Shown: positions 47,637-57,289 of the stretch, in pieces
How the letters are laid out: each line of letters begins with the position of its first letter
How positions within the stretch are numbered: the first letter of the stretch is position 1
DNA from: Alistipes ihumii AP11
Lineage (GTDB): Bacteria; Bacteroidota; Bacteroidia; Bacteroidales; Rikenellaceae
DNA: 64,000 bases
Direction: 5' to 3'
NCBI RefSeq assembly: GCF_025144665.1
Contig: NZ_CP102294.1
Coordinates: 1,240,001-1,304,000, forward strand
Position numbers and translations under genes: made by a program
The notes under the pieces: generated by a model
Database searches by the model: none
Told to the model about the DNA's origin: nothing
What the model saw: only the letters and a program-made list of their open reading frames with translations

Positions 47637-50375
47637 ATGCCAAACGTTAAAAGAGTCTATACCTTCGGCAACAAGCAGGCGGAAGGTAACGGAAAGATGA
47701 GGGAGCTGCTCGGCGGAAAGGGAGCCAACCTCGCGGAAATGAACCTGGTGGGAATACCTGTTCCTCCGGGATTTACGATCACCACCGAAGTCTGCACCGA
47801 ATATTATCAGCACGGCAAGGAAGAGATCATCAAGATGATCAAGCCCGAGGTCGAGGCCGCCATGAAAGGCGTCGAGAAGAACATGGGCATGGAGTTTGGC
47901 AGCAGCAGCAACCCGCTTCTTCTGTCGGTCCGCTCGGGAGCCCGCGCGTCGATGCCGGGCATGATGGACACGATCCTGAACCTCGGACTGAACGACGAGG
48001 CCGTCGAAGGATTGGCCAAGAAAACCGGCAACGCGCGCTTCGCATGGGACTCGTACCGCCGTTTCGTGCAGATGTACGGGGACGTCGTGCTGGACATGAA
48101 GCCGCAGAGCAAGGAGGACGTCGATCCGTTCGAGGAGATCATCGACGCGATCAAGGAAGAGAAGAAAGTCAAGAACGATACCGAACTGACGACCGACGAC
48201 CTGAAGGAACTGGTCATACGCTTCAAGGCCGCGATCAAGAAAAACACGGGCAAGGACTTCCCGACCAATCCGTGGGAACAGCTCTGGGGCGCTATCTGCG
48301 CCGTATTCAGCAGCTGGATGAACGAGCGCGCCATCCTGTACCGCAAGCTGAACAACATCCCCGCCGAATGGGGAACGGCCGTGAACGTACAGGCGATGGT
48401 GTTCGGTAACATGGGCGAGACGTCGGCTACGGGCGTGGCCTTCACGCGCGACGCCGCTACGGGCGAAGACATTTTCAACGGCGAATACCTCGTCAACGCT
48501 CAGGGAGAAGACGTGGTAGCCGGTATCCGCACGCCGCAGGAAATCACCATCGAGGGCTCGCGCCGCTGGGCCGAACTGCAAGGCATTTCCGAGAGCGAAC
48601 GGGCGCTCAAGTACCCGTCGCTCGAAGAGGTGATGCCTGCCGCCTACAAGGAGCTGAACGAAATCCAGCAGCATCTCGAAGATTACTTCAAGGATATGCA
48701 GGACCTCGAGTTCACGATCCAGAACGGCAAGCTGTGGATGCTCCAGACGCGTAACGGCAAGCGTACCGGCGCCGCAATGGTCCGCATCGCGATGGAGATG
48801 CTCCGTCAGGGCGTGATCGACGCTCCGACCGCCGTACTGCGCGTAGAGCCCGAGAAGCTCGACGAGCTGCTGCACCCGGTATTCGACAAGAACGCGATCA
48901 AAAAGGCCAACATCATCGCCAAGGGTCTGCCCGCTTCCCCGGGAGCCGCTACGGGCCAGATCGTCTTTTTCGCCGACGAGGCCGAAAAATGGGCCGCCGA
49001 GGGCAAGCAGACGATCCTCGTCCGCATCGAAACCTCGCCCGAAGACCTCAAGGGCATGAACTCGGCCAACGGTATCCTGACCGCGCGCGGAGGCATGACC
49101 TCGCACGCAGCCGTCGTAGCCCGCGGCATGGGCAAATGCTGCGTATCGGGCGCCGGCGACCTGCAGATCGACTACAAGGCCCGCACGATCGCCGTAGGCA
49201 ACAAGACCTACAAGGAAGGCGACTGGATTTCGCTCGACGGCTCGACGGGCATCATCTACGAGGGCAAGGTGGCTACGAAGGACGCCGAAGTGAGCGGCGA
49301 CTTCGCCAAGCTGATGGAACTGACCGACGAGTACGCACACTTGAAGGTCCGCGCTAACGCCGACACGCCGCGCGACGCGAAAACGGCCTTCCGTTTCGGA
49401 GCGCAGGGTATCGGGCTGTGCCGTACCGAGCACATGTTCTTCGAAGGCGACCGCATCAAGGCCGTCCGCGAGATGATCCTCGCCGACGACGAGGCCGGAC
49501 GCCGCAAGGCGCTCGCCAAGCTGCTCCCGATCCAGCGGGGCGACTTCGAGGGCCTGTTCGAAGCGATGAACGGCCTGCCCGTGACGGTTCGCCTGCTCGA
49601 TCCGCCCTTGCACGAGTTCGTGCCCCACTTCGAGAAGGAACAGAAAGAGCTGGCCGCCGACCTGAACGTTCCCTATGAAACGATCAAGAACAAGGTCGAA
49701 TCGCTGGCCGAGGCGAACCCGATGCTCGGTCATCGCGGCTGCCGTCTGGGAATCACCTATCCCGAGATCACCGAGATGCAGGCTCGCGCCATTCTCGAGG
49801 CTGCGCTGAATACGCGCAAGAACAAGGGCATCGACGTGCACGTCGAAATCATGGTGCCGCTCGTGGGCAACGTGAAGGAACTCCGCAACCAGAAAGAAGT
49901 CATCAAGAACACCGCCGAGGCCGTATTCGCCGAACGCAACGACCGGATCGACTACATGATCGGCACGATGATCGAAATCCCGCGCGCAGCCGTCACGGCC
50001 AACGAGATCGCCGAAGAGGCCGAATTCTTCTCGTTCGGTACGAACGACCTGACGCAGATGACGCTCGGCTTCTCGCGCGACGACGTAGCCAAGTTCCTGC
50101 CCGTCTATCTCGAAAAGGGCATCCTGAAACACGACCCGTTCCAGGTACTCGATCAGGACGGCGTGGGTCAGCTCGTGCGCGAGGCCGTATTCAAGGGCCG
50201 CGGTGTAAAGCCCGAACTCAAGTGCGGCATCTGCGGCGAGCACGGCGGCGAACCGAGCTCGGTCGAGTTCTGCCACTATGCCGGACTGAACTACGTCTCC
50301 TGCTCTCCGTTCCGCGTGCCTATCGCGCGTCTTGCAGCGGCGCATGCGGTGCTGAAACAAGGCGGGGAGAAGTAA
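47637..50375 (+). CDS. ppdK: Pyruvate, phosphate dikinase
   Basis: A 912-residue enzyme that interconverts phosphoenolpyruvate, AMP and PPi with pyruvate, ATP and Pi; in anaerobic Bacteroidota it works in PPi-linked glycolysis or gluconeogenesis. N-terminal ATP-grasp domain (GGKGANLAEM, then SVRSGARASMPGMMDT), central swivelling domain with the phosphohistidine GGMTSHAA (His490), and C-terminal PEP/pyruvate barrel with GLCRTEHMF and CGICGEHGG. The frame is open to 47541, but that lies within the promoter; ATG 47637 (PNVKRVYTFGNKQAEG) follows an A/G-rich stretch and matches the family start. Confidence 0.97.
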   Translation: MPNVKRVYTFGNKQAEGNGKMRELLGGKGANLAEMNLVGIPVPPGFTITTEVCTEYYQHGKEEIIKMIKPEVEAAMKGVEKNMGMEFGSSSNPLLLSVRSGARASMPGMMDTILNLGLNDEAVEGLAKKTGNARFAWDSYRRFVQMYGDVVLDMKPQSKEDVDPFEEIIDAIKEEKKVKNDTELTTDDLKELVIRFKAAIKKNTGKDFPTNPWEQLWGAICAVFSSWMNERAILYRKLNNIPAEWGTAVNVQAMVFGNMGETSATGVAFTRDAATGEDIFNGEYLVNAQGEDVVAGIRTPQEITIEGSRRWAELQGISESERALKYPSLEEVMPAAYKELNEIQQHLEDYFKDMQDLEFTIQNGKLWMLQTRNGKRTGAAMVRIAMEMLRQGVIDAPTAVLRVEPEKLDELLHPVFDKNAIKKANIIAKGLPASPGAATGQIVFFADEAEKWAAEGKQTILVRIETSPEDLKGMNSANGILTARGGMTSHAAVVARGMGKCCVSGAGDLQIDYKARTIAVGNKTYKEGDWISLDGSTGIIYEGKVATKDAEVSGDFAKLMELTDEYAHLKVRANADTPRDAKTAFRFGAQGIGLCRTEHMFFEGDRIKAVREMILADDEAGRRKALAKLLPIQRGDFEGLFEAMNGLPVTVRLLDPPLHEFVPHFEKEQKELAADLNVPYETIKNKVESLAEANPMLGHRGCRLGITYPEITEMQARAILEAALNTRKNKGIDVHVEIMVPLVGNVKELRNQKEVIKNTAEAVFAERNDRIDYMIGTMIEIPRAAVTANEIAEEAEFFSFGTNDLTQMTLGFSRDDVAKFLPVYLEKGILKHDPFQVLDQDGVGQLVREAVFKGRGVKPELKCGICGEHGGEPSSVEFCHYAGLNYVSCSPFRVPIARLAAAHAVLKQGGEK

Positions 50376-50401
50376 GAAACGACTTCATGCCAGACAGAAG
50401 A

Positions 50402-50432
50402 AAGGGCGGCCCGACCGGGCCGCCCTTATTCA
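50402..50432 (+). terminator. Terminator after ppdK
   Basis: An 11-bp perfect stem (AAGGGCGGCCC 50402-50412, loop GACC, partner 50417-50427) followed by ATTCAATT. Strong stem but weak T-run; can act in both directions. Confidence 0.7.
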
Positions 50433-50565
50433 ATTCATGAAAGCGAAATAAGCGAGCGCCCGACATCGTACCGTCCGTATTTGCATCGCGGAGGGAGATA
50501 GGTTCAGACCGGAATCGCATAGGCAGAGCCTAAACATACGGGCCGACAACCGTTCCATTCTCCGC

Positions 50566-50694
50566 TTATTGCCATCGCCAGTTCTCATGATCCGGCTCAA
50601 TGTACCAATTTCCCTCGATCGGTTCGCATAGCGTGGTATCGCAGAACGTCCTGCGGTAGATTTCGTTCAAGTCGCCCTGCTCTGCGATACGTAC
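50566..50694 (-). other. Reading-frame tail beyond an amber codon
   Basis: Directly after the TAG at 50695-50697, the same minus-strand frame stays open for 42 codons to a TAA at 50566. It reads as plausible protein (for example NEIYRRTFCDTTLCEP, GNWYIEPDHENWRWQ) with third positions about two-thirds G/C. It is most simply the original C-terminus of the lipoprotein. Confidence 0.5.
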
Positions 50695-51171
50695 CTACGG
50701 ACAATTTCTCAAGCCGGGGTCGCAAACAAAACATTTGGCCGTTCCCGAAACGGAAAGTCCATGAGAGTAATGCACCATAGTCAGGCTAAGTTCGACCGAG
50801 TCCTCCCCGCACTCCCGCCTATAAAAGCGGACGAGCTCGCAGCCTGTCACCGCCAGCAAAGAATCGAGCAGCGCCCGGTCCGGAGGGAACAACCCGTGCA
50901 AATACGAGGAATCCTCCCCGTAAAGCCCCTGAAGTCCGCAGGACAGGCCCTCGGCGGCTGCAAGTTCCCGTATAAATATGGAATCGAACTCGGACGGCGG
51001 ATAGTAATGGCTGCCTTCCGTTTTCTCCGAAATGATTTCATACACATGGTTGAACGCTGCCTCGTGCGTGCGGAACAACCGTATCATTTCCCCGTCCGAC
51101 GGAGGCACGGAAGTTCCGCAGCCCGCGGCAAACAGACTCGCCAGAAGCAAGACCATCGCAAGAGTTCTCAT
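50695..51171 (-). CDS. Small lipoprotein, probably truncated by an amber codon
   Basis: A 158-residue predicted lipoprotein with a signal and lipobox ending AAGC (Cys18). The mature part is hydrophilic, with Cys pairs (CGLQG, CELVRFYRREC, CFVCDPGLRNC) suggesting disulfides in the periplasm. No known domain was recognised. It ends at TAG 50695, but the frame continues for 42 sensible codons (50566-50694), giving 200 residues if the stop is read as an amino acid. Nonsense mutation, sequencing error or read-through are all possible. No promoter match was found upstream. Confidence 0.6.
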   Translation of the reverse strand: MRTLAMVLLLASLFAAGCGTSVPPSDGEMIRLFRTHEAAFNHVYEIISEKTEGSHYYPPSEFDSIFIRELAAAEGLSCGLQGLYGEDSSYLHGLFPPDRALLDSLLAVTGCELVRFYRRECGEDSVELSLTMVHYSHGLSVSGTAKCFVCDPGLRNCP

Positions 51172-51803
51172 ATACGACTAAAAATCGACGTTTACCGGAT
51201 CTTTCGCGGATTTCGGCATATTCTGAGAAACAGAAACCCGAAAAAGATGACGGACAACACAACCGGCAGACATGCTCCGGGCGCGTCATCGATCGTTCGG
51301 ACGCCCCGCTCGCAAACCCGCCTATTCTATTAGTGCCATTCCGTGCGCATTGCGAAGATTCAGCGGCCGACTCGCTTTCAGGAAGCTAAGCCATCTTATC
51401 CGTATGATGTCCGCTCGTTCCCAATGAGCAGAATGCCCCCGATCGGGATAACGTATCGAACTATCGGTATTGATCGGCGGCTTCAAATTTCCGCCCACAC
51501 AACTTCCAAGTCAAGCATTCTAAAAGAAGATTCAACGGAAGAATTCAAGGGCCGGCCTTCCATCAAACCCATAGCCTTATAATGCCGATAAACAACGGTC
51601 GCCATCTTTCGGGAAAGACGCATCTGCACCTTATGTACACGTTTCGGTTCACAATCCGTTCAAACAGGACAAGTTCAGGCGATATTGAAACGCACCGTTC
51701 GCTACGCTCGTTCCGGACGCGAAATCCGATGCCGCCTTTATGCGGAAAGCGGCTTCGGACAATGCATATTCGTCGGCCGGTCGAACGGGAAATGTCCTAA
51801 CGG
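51172..51803. other. AT-richer gap with a 40-codon minus-strand frame
   Basis: About 630 bases without a recognised gene. One frame, minus strand 51605 to 51483, encodes 40 residues (MATVVYRHYKAMGLMEG ... LDLEVVWAEI) that look protein-like and could be the remains of a larger gene. Other frames are low quality. Confidence 0.35.
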
Positions 51804-52727
51804 TTACCTCCTATCGGACAAACCGTTCTTTTCCAGAAAAGCGAGTATGGCTTTTTGCATGTCCTCCCCGTTTTCGAGAAACGGCATATGTCCGACGTCG
51901 CTTCCCCACAGAATCATATTCGGGAAACGCACTTTCCGGTAATGTCGCGGGCCGACGCTCCAGTCGGTCTTACCGTAAAAAAACAGGACGGGTATCTCAA
52001 CCCCGGCCGTGGCCGGACGGTAGTCCCGGAAATATTCCGGAAACGACCGGAACTCGCCGCTGAAATCGTTATTGAAATCGGGAATTTCCTGAAACGACCG
52101 GTTCATCTCCGCATCGCTTTCCGGCGAAGCATAAAATATCTTCCATCGCAGTTCCTTCTCCTCGAGCTTGCCGGCGGCTATCGCTAATTTTTCCATATCG
52201 GAAAGGGAATCGTTTTTCAGGAACGCGCACCGGCTTTTCCCCAGCAGTTCCCTCGTTCTGTGAAACCAGCCGTTTTCAAAGCTATCCTCGATACATAGCG
52301 TACAGTTCAGCATGATCATTCCTTCGATCGCATCGGGAACTCGCTCCACATACCCCATTTGCAGGATTCCCCCGAACGAGTGCCCCAGCGTAAGCCATCG
52401 GTCGATATGCAGGACGCTGCGCACCTGCTCAAAGTCTTCGACCATTCTTTCCATCGAGTAGTCCCCGTCGGCCGGACCGGTCGAACGTCCGGTTCCCCTC
52501 TGGTCCAGATAGACCATCGTAAAATGTCGTTCAAGAAAATCGCCGGAGAACTTTTCGAGCCAATAGGAACCCGATCCGGGCCCTCCGTGAACATAAAGCA
52601 AGTACGGTCCCTGCCCCTTCACTTTCACATAAAGCCGGACGCTGTCGGTCGTCGTAACGGTCATTTCCTTCCCCTGAAGCCGTACATATCCGATCAAAGC
52701 GACAAACAACCATAAAATGCTTTTCAT
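51804..52727 (-). CDS. Alpha/beta hydrolase (proline iminopeptidase-like)
   Basis: A 307-residue hydrolase with a hydrophobic N-terminal segment (about 4-17) that suggests export or membrane anchoring. The oxyanion motif HGGPGSGSYW (about 48-57), YLDQRGTGRS and nucleophile elbow GHSFGG (Ser117) are those of the S33 proline-iminopeptidase group; FFYGKTDWSVGP and GHMPFLEN supply the Asp and His. Substrate is uncertain: peptide, ester or lactone. It has two TAnnTTTG elements upstream and is transcribed alone. Codons are more AT-ending than in neighbouring housekeeping genes. Confidence 0.85.
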   Translation of the reverse strand: MKSILWLFVALIGYVRLQGKEMTVTTTDSVRLYVKVKGQGPYLLYVHGGPGSGSYWLEKFSGDFLERHFTMVYLDQRGTGRSTGPADGDYSMERMVEDFEQVRSVLHIDRWLTLGHSFGGILQMGYVERVPDAIEGMIMLNCTLCIEDSFENGWFHRTRELLGKSRCAFLKNDSLSDMEKLAIAAGKLEEKELRWKIFYASPESDAEMNRSFQEIPDFNNDFSGEFRSFPEYFRDYRPATAGVEIPVLFFYGKTDWSVGPRHYRKVRFPNMILWGSDVGHMPFLENGEDMQKAILAFLEKNGLSDRR

Positions 52728-52744
52728 CTGTCAAGCCGTTTTAA

Positions 52745-52761
52745 CAAAAATAGCAAAATTA
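52745..52761 (-). promoter_or_regulatory. Tandem -7 elements of the alpha/beta hydrolase
   Basis: Minus-strand TAATTTTG (52754-52761) and TATTTTTG (52745-52752), both exact TAnnTTTG, 18-35 bases before the start codon. The remaining spacer to 53040 shows no gene. Confidence 0.5.
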
Positions 52762-53040
52762 TTTCCGTTTTCAGGAAGGTCCGTACCTCGCGTTCCGCCT
52801 CGCCGCCGAATGCTCTCATAAGACGCCATCTAATCTTTCTTTGAGATAAACGTATCGCTGCACCGTTTATCGTCCGAACGAAAAACCTATTCCCGTACAG
52901 GACAGAAACTCCGCCGCAAAGCGATAAGAGGAAAAGCTCCTTCTTTTACAGAATCGGACCCGGCGCGGATATCGCATGCCTATACCGGCGGCTTACGCAT
53001 ATTAAAAACGGCTTTTCTGTTCCGGCCGTAAGTTATTCAT

Positions 53041-53074
53041 AAAAACGGAGGGACGGCCTGCGGCCGTCCCTCCG
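53041..53074 (-). terminator. Intrinsic terminator after the SusCD locus
   Basis: A perfect 13-bp stem (CGGAGGGACGGCC 53046-53058 with 53062-53074, 3-base loop) followed on the minus strand by five T. It ends the SusC-SusD-metallohydrolase-DUF4302 transcript. Confidence 0.92.
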
Positions 53075-53097
53075 TATCTCAACGATATTCAGATTGT

Positions 53098-54549
53098 CTA
53101 TCTGTCAACCTCCGGATAGCCCACGATGACCAACGAAGGATTCGATTTGCATTCCCAATAGATCAACGGAATCTTCTCGCCGGACGTAGAGCTCAACGTA
53201 CCGAACCAGTCCATTTCGAAAGTCTGGCCTGCCAGTGCATCGAGCAATTCCTTGCCGGCGCCGGCTTCCAAGAAAGTCGTGTTAAAGCCGTTGGCGTCGA
53301 ACGGGCAGGTATAGTTACCCAACCTCAGTACGCCCGGCTCGGGCATGGCCATGTCGAAGTTGTAGCTGGCGCCGTACAAGTCATCGTTAGGAAGAAAGAA
53401 TAACGGCATCAGCTCCATGTACATGCTTCCGTCCGATTTCTGACGGAAATACAGGTTCACCTGAGCCAGCTCCAGCCCGAAATCCATCAGTTGATCGGCA
53501 TAGAGGGCGAGATATTGCCCCATCAACGGATAGTTCTGATAAATCACGTCCACCCAACTGATCGGAATACCGGTCATGTTATACTCCCGATTGTACTCGG
53601 GACCGATCCACACCGACAGAGGAATCGGAGAATAAGTGGCACTGAGAAGCGGAGTCGTCGAGCCGTCGGCCAGTACGACTTCGTATTTCGAGGTTCTGGA
53701 ATTCCAGTTCAAACGGGTAACGACCACCTGATCGGCCACCTCGATCGGTTCGGGCAGAATGATGTTCTGATCGAAATCGACATAAGAGTCCGTCACGTCG
53801 GAATGGACCAGCGATTTCCCGTCGGCGGCCTCGTAGGAAGTACTCATCGAGCGCAGATTGAAATTGAACAGCACAGGCCCGTACTTCTGGGTTTCGATGT
53901 AGGAATAATTCTGGGCAGCGATGAATCTCGACAGCGCTTCGATCGACCTCACCATACCCGCCTGACTGGCGGCCCGTTCTTCCTCTGCGGTCGCTTTGAC
54001 CAGCGTCGCATTAGCGCGGTGCGTGCGGCCGCGCAGCGTGAAAACGCTGTCCTCATACGAGGCGATCTCGTACTCGAAGTCGGTCTGGAGCCCCTGATTG
54101 CCCGACCCGTGGCTGACACTGTCGTCCGGATCGCAGAGCACGGCCAGATAGCTGTACGTGTCGAATATCAGCGTAGGACGCTGCAACGCCTTCAGACGGA
54201 AGGAAGAGGTTCCCGGAACCGCCGTCCCCCCGTTCACTCCGCTGTAATCGTAATTCATATTGTCGGTGATCATCGTGACCCGATTTCCTTTCAGGTCGTT
54301 CATCACCTCGCCATTGTTGACGTAAAACTTCATCCAGAAGCGATAGATACCCTCGCTGGTGGAAATGTTGGCCATCCAACCGTGCTCGGCCGACGTCAGT
54401 TCGTTCTGATAGGCGGTCAGCGTCGCGTTCAGCCGTTCATCGACATTGCCCATGTAATCGTCGTCGTAATCCCTTTTACAGGAGAGTACGGTCAGGGCAA
54501 TCAATACCGGAATCAGCAGATATATAATTCTTTTCATATTTGATCTCAT
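53098..54549 (-). CDS. DUF4302 family lipoprotein
   Basis: A 483-residue predicted surface or periplasmic lipoprotein (lipobox LTVLSC, Cys24; ATG 54537 four codons in is an equally good start). N-terminal RLNATLTAYQNELTSAEHGW and the FYVNNGEV/RVTMITDN segments match the DUF4302 pattern; the protein is rich in beta-strand and Asp/Tyr/Ser. Function unknown. Members of this family are typically found beside SusC/SusD and the HExxH lipoprotein, as here, so a role in binding or processing the imported substrate is inferred. Last gene of the operon. Confidence 0.85.
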   Translation of the reverse strand: MRSNMKRIIYLLIPVLIALTVLSCKRDYDDDYMGNVDERLNATLTAYQNELTSAEHGWMANISTSEGIYRFWMKFYVNNGEVMNDLKGNRVTMITDNMNYDYSGVNGGTAVPGTSSFRLKALQRPTLIFDTYSYLAVLCDPDDSVSHGSGNQGLQTDFEYEIASYEDSVFTLRGRTHRANATLVKATAEEERAASQAGMVRSIEALSRFIAAQNYSYIETQKYGPVLFNFNLRSMSTSYEAADGKSLVHSDVTDSYVDFDQNIILPEPIEVADQVVVTRLNWNSRTSKYEVVLADGSTTPLLSATYSPIPLSVWIGPEYNREYNMTGIPISWVDVIYQNYPLMGQYLALYADQLMDFGLELAQVNLYFRQKSDGSMYMELMPLFFLPNDDLYGASYNFDMAMPEPGVLRLGNYTCPFDANGFNTTFLEAGAGKELLDALAGQTFEMDWFGTLSSTSGEKIPLIYWECKSNPSLVIVGYPEVDR

Positions 54550-54572
54550 TTAAATTGTCCATAAGGTTCCGA

Positions 54573-55514
54573 TTAGTCGAGTTGCTGCTCGATCGCCTCC
54601 TGCACGTAAGTAACGATACCCTTGCCCTCGGCGTCGTCATAGAACTTGATACCCCAGACGTTTTTCATATAGTCGACGACGATCGCTTCTTTCCGGGTGA
54701 AAGCGTCGTAGGCCGTTTCGTTGACCAATTTGCCGTTCTGGAAGCAGGTCTTCTGCACCATATCGTCATACCACTCCCGGCCGTACACCATGATGACCGA
54801 GATCATTTCGACGAAGTCCTCGTCCTTGCCCGACATGGCATAAGGCGTAATGAAGCCCAAAGACTGAGCCTCGGCGTATTCGACGTCGGTCCAACCCGTC
54901 GGATTGTACTTGCCGGCGCTGATCGACTCGTACGTCTTGTCGAACATCGTCGTCTGATGCAGGATATGGGCGAACTCGTGCTCGATCGTATGCAGGAACT
55001 GACGGATGCAGTTGGCGCCCTCGGGCGACGTTTCCTGCTCCGGATCGGAAATATCCGTGCTACGATCGAAATTATTGACGTTCAGCAGCAGAATCTTCAG
55101 ACCGCCTTCGGCCTGACCTAGCTTGATCGCGCCGAACTGGTACTCGCCGCTACCGCCCAGCACGACCTGTTTGGGCGTCATCTTCTTCAGAAACACATCG
55201 CCCACGGCCCGCTCGTAGGGCTCGAACCAAACGTCCCGGATCGCCGTCATGAAAGTCACGACGGAATCCTCCTCGACCGGAACGATCGGGCGAAGCCACG
55301 ACGACTGCACCTGCGACGCGTCCCAACGATAGATCACTTCAATATTGTACGGAGCCGTAAAATTGTCGTACAGCCACTCGTCGATTTCGTTGGGAATGTA
55401 TTCTTCGCCGCCCAAGCCCGGAATCCTCATGGAAGTATCCAGCTTCTCCTCCTCGCAGGAGACGGACATCAGACCGACGGCCATCAGCAACAATGCTATT
55501 CTCATATTTTTCAT
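54573..55514 (-). CDS. Import-associated zinc metallohydrolase lipoprotein
   Basis: A 313-residue lipoprotein (Cys20) of the SusCD-associated HExxH group (TIGR04549-like). The zinc motif HEFAH is at 179-183, with EDFVEMIS about 60 residues later as candidate for the third, glutamate, ligand as in gluzincins. Likely anchored to the outer membrane and acting on the substrate of the adjacent SusC/SusD porter; peptide bonds are the natural guess but no substrate is established. ATG 55514 is preferred to upstream ATGs, the longest of which overlaps susD. 23-25-base gaps on both sides support one operon. Confidence 0.88.
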   Translation of the reverse strand: MKNMRIALLLMAVGLMSVSCEEEKLDTSMRIPGLGGEEYIPNEIDEWLYDNFTAPYNIEVIYRWDASQVQSSWLRPIVPVEEDSVVTFMTAIRDVWFEPYERAVGDVFLKKMTPKQVVLGGSGEYQFGAIKLGQAEGGLKILLLNVNNFDRSTDISDPEQETSPEGANCIRQFLHTIEHEFAHILHQTTMFDKTYESISAGKYNPTGWTDVEYAEAQSLGFITPYAMSGKDEDFVEMISVIMVYGREWYDDMVQKTCFQNGKLVNETAYDAFTRKEAIVVDYMKNVWGIKFYDDAEGKGIVTYVQEAIEQQLD

Positions 55515-55539
55515 AAAACGATCTGTTTTCATTGATTGT

Positions 55540-57246
55540 TTAATACCATGCACCTACGTTGCTCCACGGATTCTGCTCGACTCCCGAAAGCGACACGACC
55601 TGAGGCAACTGAATCACCCGACGGTCGTCCTCCGGAGTCAGCTCGCTGCGCTGCCCGTCGGCTGTCGCATGATAAACAGGAATGAACCAGCGCAGAATAT
55701 CGAAATGACGGATGCCTTCGCGCAGGAATTCCAGCTTCCGGGCATCCAGGATGGCGAGTATCAACGCCTTCTGGAAACGCAGCTCGTCGCCGGTAGCAGT
55801 GAACTTGGACGCATTGTAACGGCTGTTGATGAAATGGTCCTCATTGGCCAGGTCCGCACTGTAATGCGAAAGCAGCAGATCCTTGTAGAGGACATGCTTT
55901 CCGTATACGTACTCCGTCGCATCGGCACGAAGGGCCGTCCAGATATTCAGGTCGTTCAGCGCATCCTGATAGCGGCCCGTCAGAGCGAACGCCTCGGCAC
56001 GGGCCAGAAGCACCTCCTCGCGGCGAAGCAGCGGAATCTTCGCATACGGAAGCCCTGTCTGAGCCTGCACGTTATCCATCTTGAAGTCCTCGTAGAACTT
56101 GGGGATAATGAACGTATCGTCGCCCGAATAGCTGAAAGCGGGCTGATTCAGATAGACTCCCGTCGGCGAGCCGTACAGCATCTCGATCATCGTCGCCCGG
56201 TTGACGCCGTGACGCGCGTAAGCCGTACCCGCGGTTCCGCGCACGATAACGGTCACGCATTCGGAAATCAGCAGATTGCCCGGCGCGCTGGTCCCAGAGA
56301 AGCCCATCCGCATGCCGTCGGCAGAGCCCGTAGCGGCAATCGTATTCCAGTCGTTCATATTGTTCAGGCAATACATGTTGGCCGCATCGTCCTCGGCTAC
56401 GTAAAGCACGGGAGTCCCGTCGTCATTCTTGACCGGCTCTCCGTCCTCGGTCATTTCGTTCAGCTTCGAGGCCGTAGGCAGTCCGAGCGCATTAGCATAG
56501 GCGATCACCGCCCCGTAGTCGCCCGTATAAAGCGCCATACGGGCCCCGAACGCGTTGGCCGCATCCAGAGTAAAGTGATATTTGGGCTGAGCGTAGTCGG
56601 CGCTCCCGCCGATATCCCGGATGGCCTGATTGAAATCGTTCTTGATTTTCTCCAGCGTGCCGGCCACCGTGCCACGGTCGTAATACTTGATCACGACGTC
56701 CTCGGGCTCGGTCACGTACGGAACGCCCGGATTCATATTGGTGTTCACGTCCGCGAACTTCGAGTCGAACATGTTGGCATACATCGTCAGCAGCGTGAAA
56801 TGATTGTATGCCCGGGTCATCAGGGCTTCGGCGCGCTGCTTGCCTGCGTTCGCCTGTTCGGAGGTAGGAAGCGTCTCGATAGCCGCCAGCGCATGGTTGG
56901 CCGCCGAAATGGCCTCGTAAACGGACGTCCAGTATTGCTCGTAGGTATCGTTGCTCGATTCCGAACGGGTGTACTCGTCCCACATGAAACCGCTGACGAC
57001 GAAATCGAAAGAAGAAGAAGGCTGCGAGCCGTCGAGCGTTGCGCCCATGTCGACGATATAGTCGCAACGCGGATCGAGCAGCGACATGTTCGTCCGATTG
57101 GGATAGGCCGAGACGAGCAGGGCGCTCACCTTGTCCAGGTTGTCGATCGACGCGCGGTTGTCCGGCTCCTTGTCGAGGAAACTGTTGCAACCGGCGACGA
57201 GCCCTCCCAGACCCAAAATCGAAGCGAGTTTGAAAATCCTTTTCAT
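55540..57246 (-). CDS. SusD/RagB family substrate-binding lipoprotein
   Basis: A 568-residue outer-membrane lipoprotein (lipobox VAGC, Cys20) that caps the SusC porter and captures ligand. The N-terminal CNSFLDKEPDNRASIDNLDKV is typical, followed by TPR-like helices (SAANHALAAIETLP, AEALMTRAYNHFTLLTMYAN), and the C-terminal EFLREGIRHFDILRW that defines the family. It follows susC by 43 bases. Confidence 0.95.
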   Translation of the reverse strand: MKRIFKLASILGLGGLVAGCNSFLDKEPDNRASIDNLDKVSALLVSAYPNRTNMSLLDPRCDYIVDMGATLDGSQPSSSFDFVVSGFMWDEYTRSESSNDTYEQYWTSVYEAISAANHALAAIETLPTSEQANAGKQRAEALMTRAYNHFTLLTMYANMFDSKFADVNTNMNPGVPYVTEPEDVVIKYYDRGTVAGTLEKIKNDFNQAIRDIGGSADYAQPKYHFTLDAANAFGARMALYTGDYGAVIAYANALGLPTASKLNEMTEDGEPVKNDDGTPVLYVAEDDAANMYCLNNMNDWNTIAATGSADGMRMGFSGTSAPGNLLISECVTVIVRGTAGTAYARHGVNRATMIEMLYGSPTGVYLNQPAFSYSGDDTFIIPKFYEDFKMDNVQAQTGLPYAKIPLLRREEVLLARAEAFALTGRYQDALNDLNIWTALRADATEYVYGKHVLYKDLLLSHYSADLANEDHFINSRYNASKFTATGDELRFQKALILAILDARKLEFLREGIRHFDILRWFIPVYHATADGQRSELTPEDDRRVIQLPQVVSLSGVEQNPWSNVGAWY

Positions 57247-57289
57247 ATATGGTTCTTTTTTTATTCTATATTAATAATTCCATTCGAGA

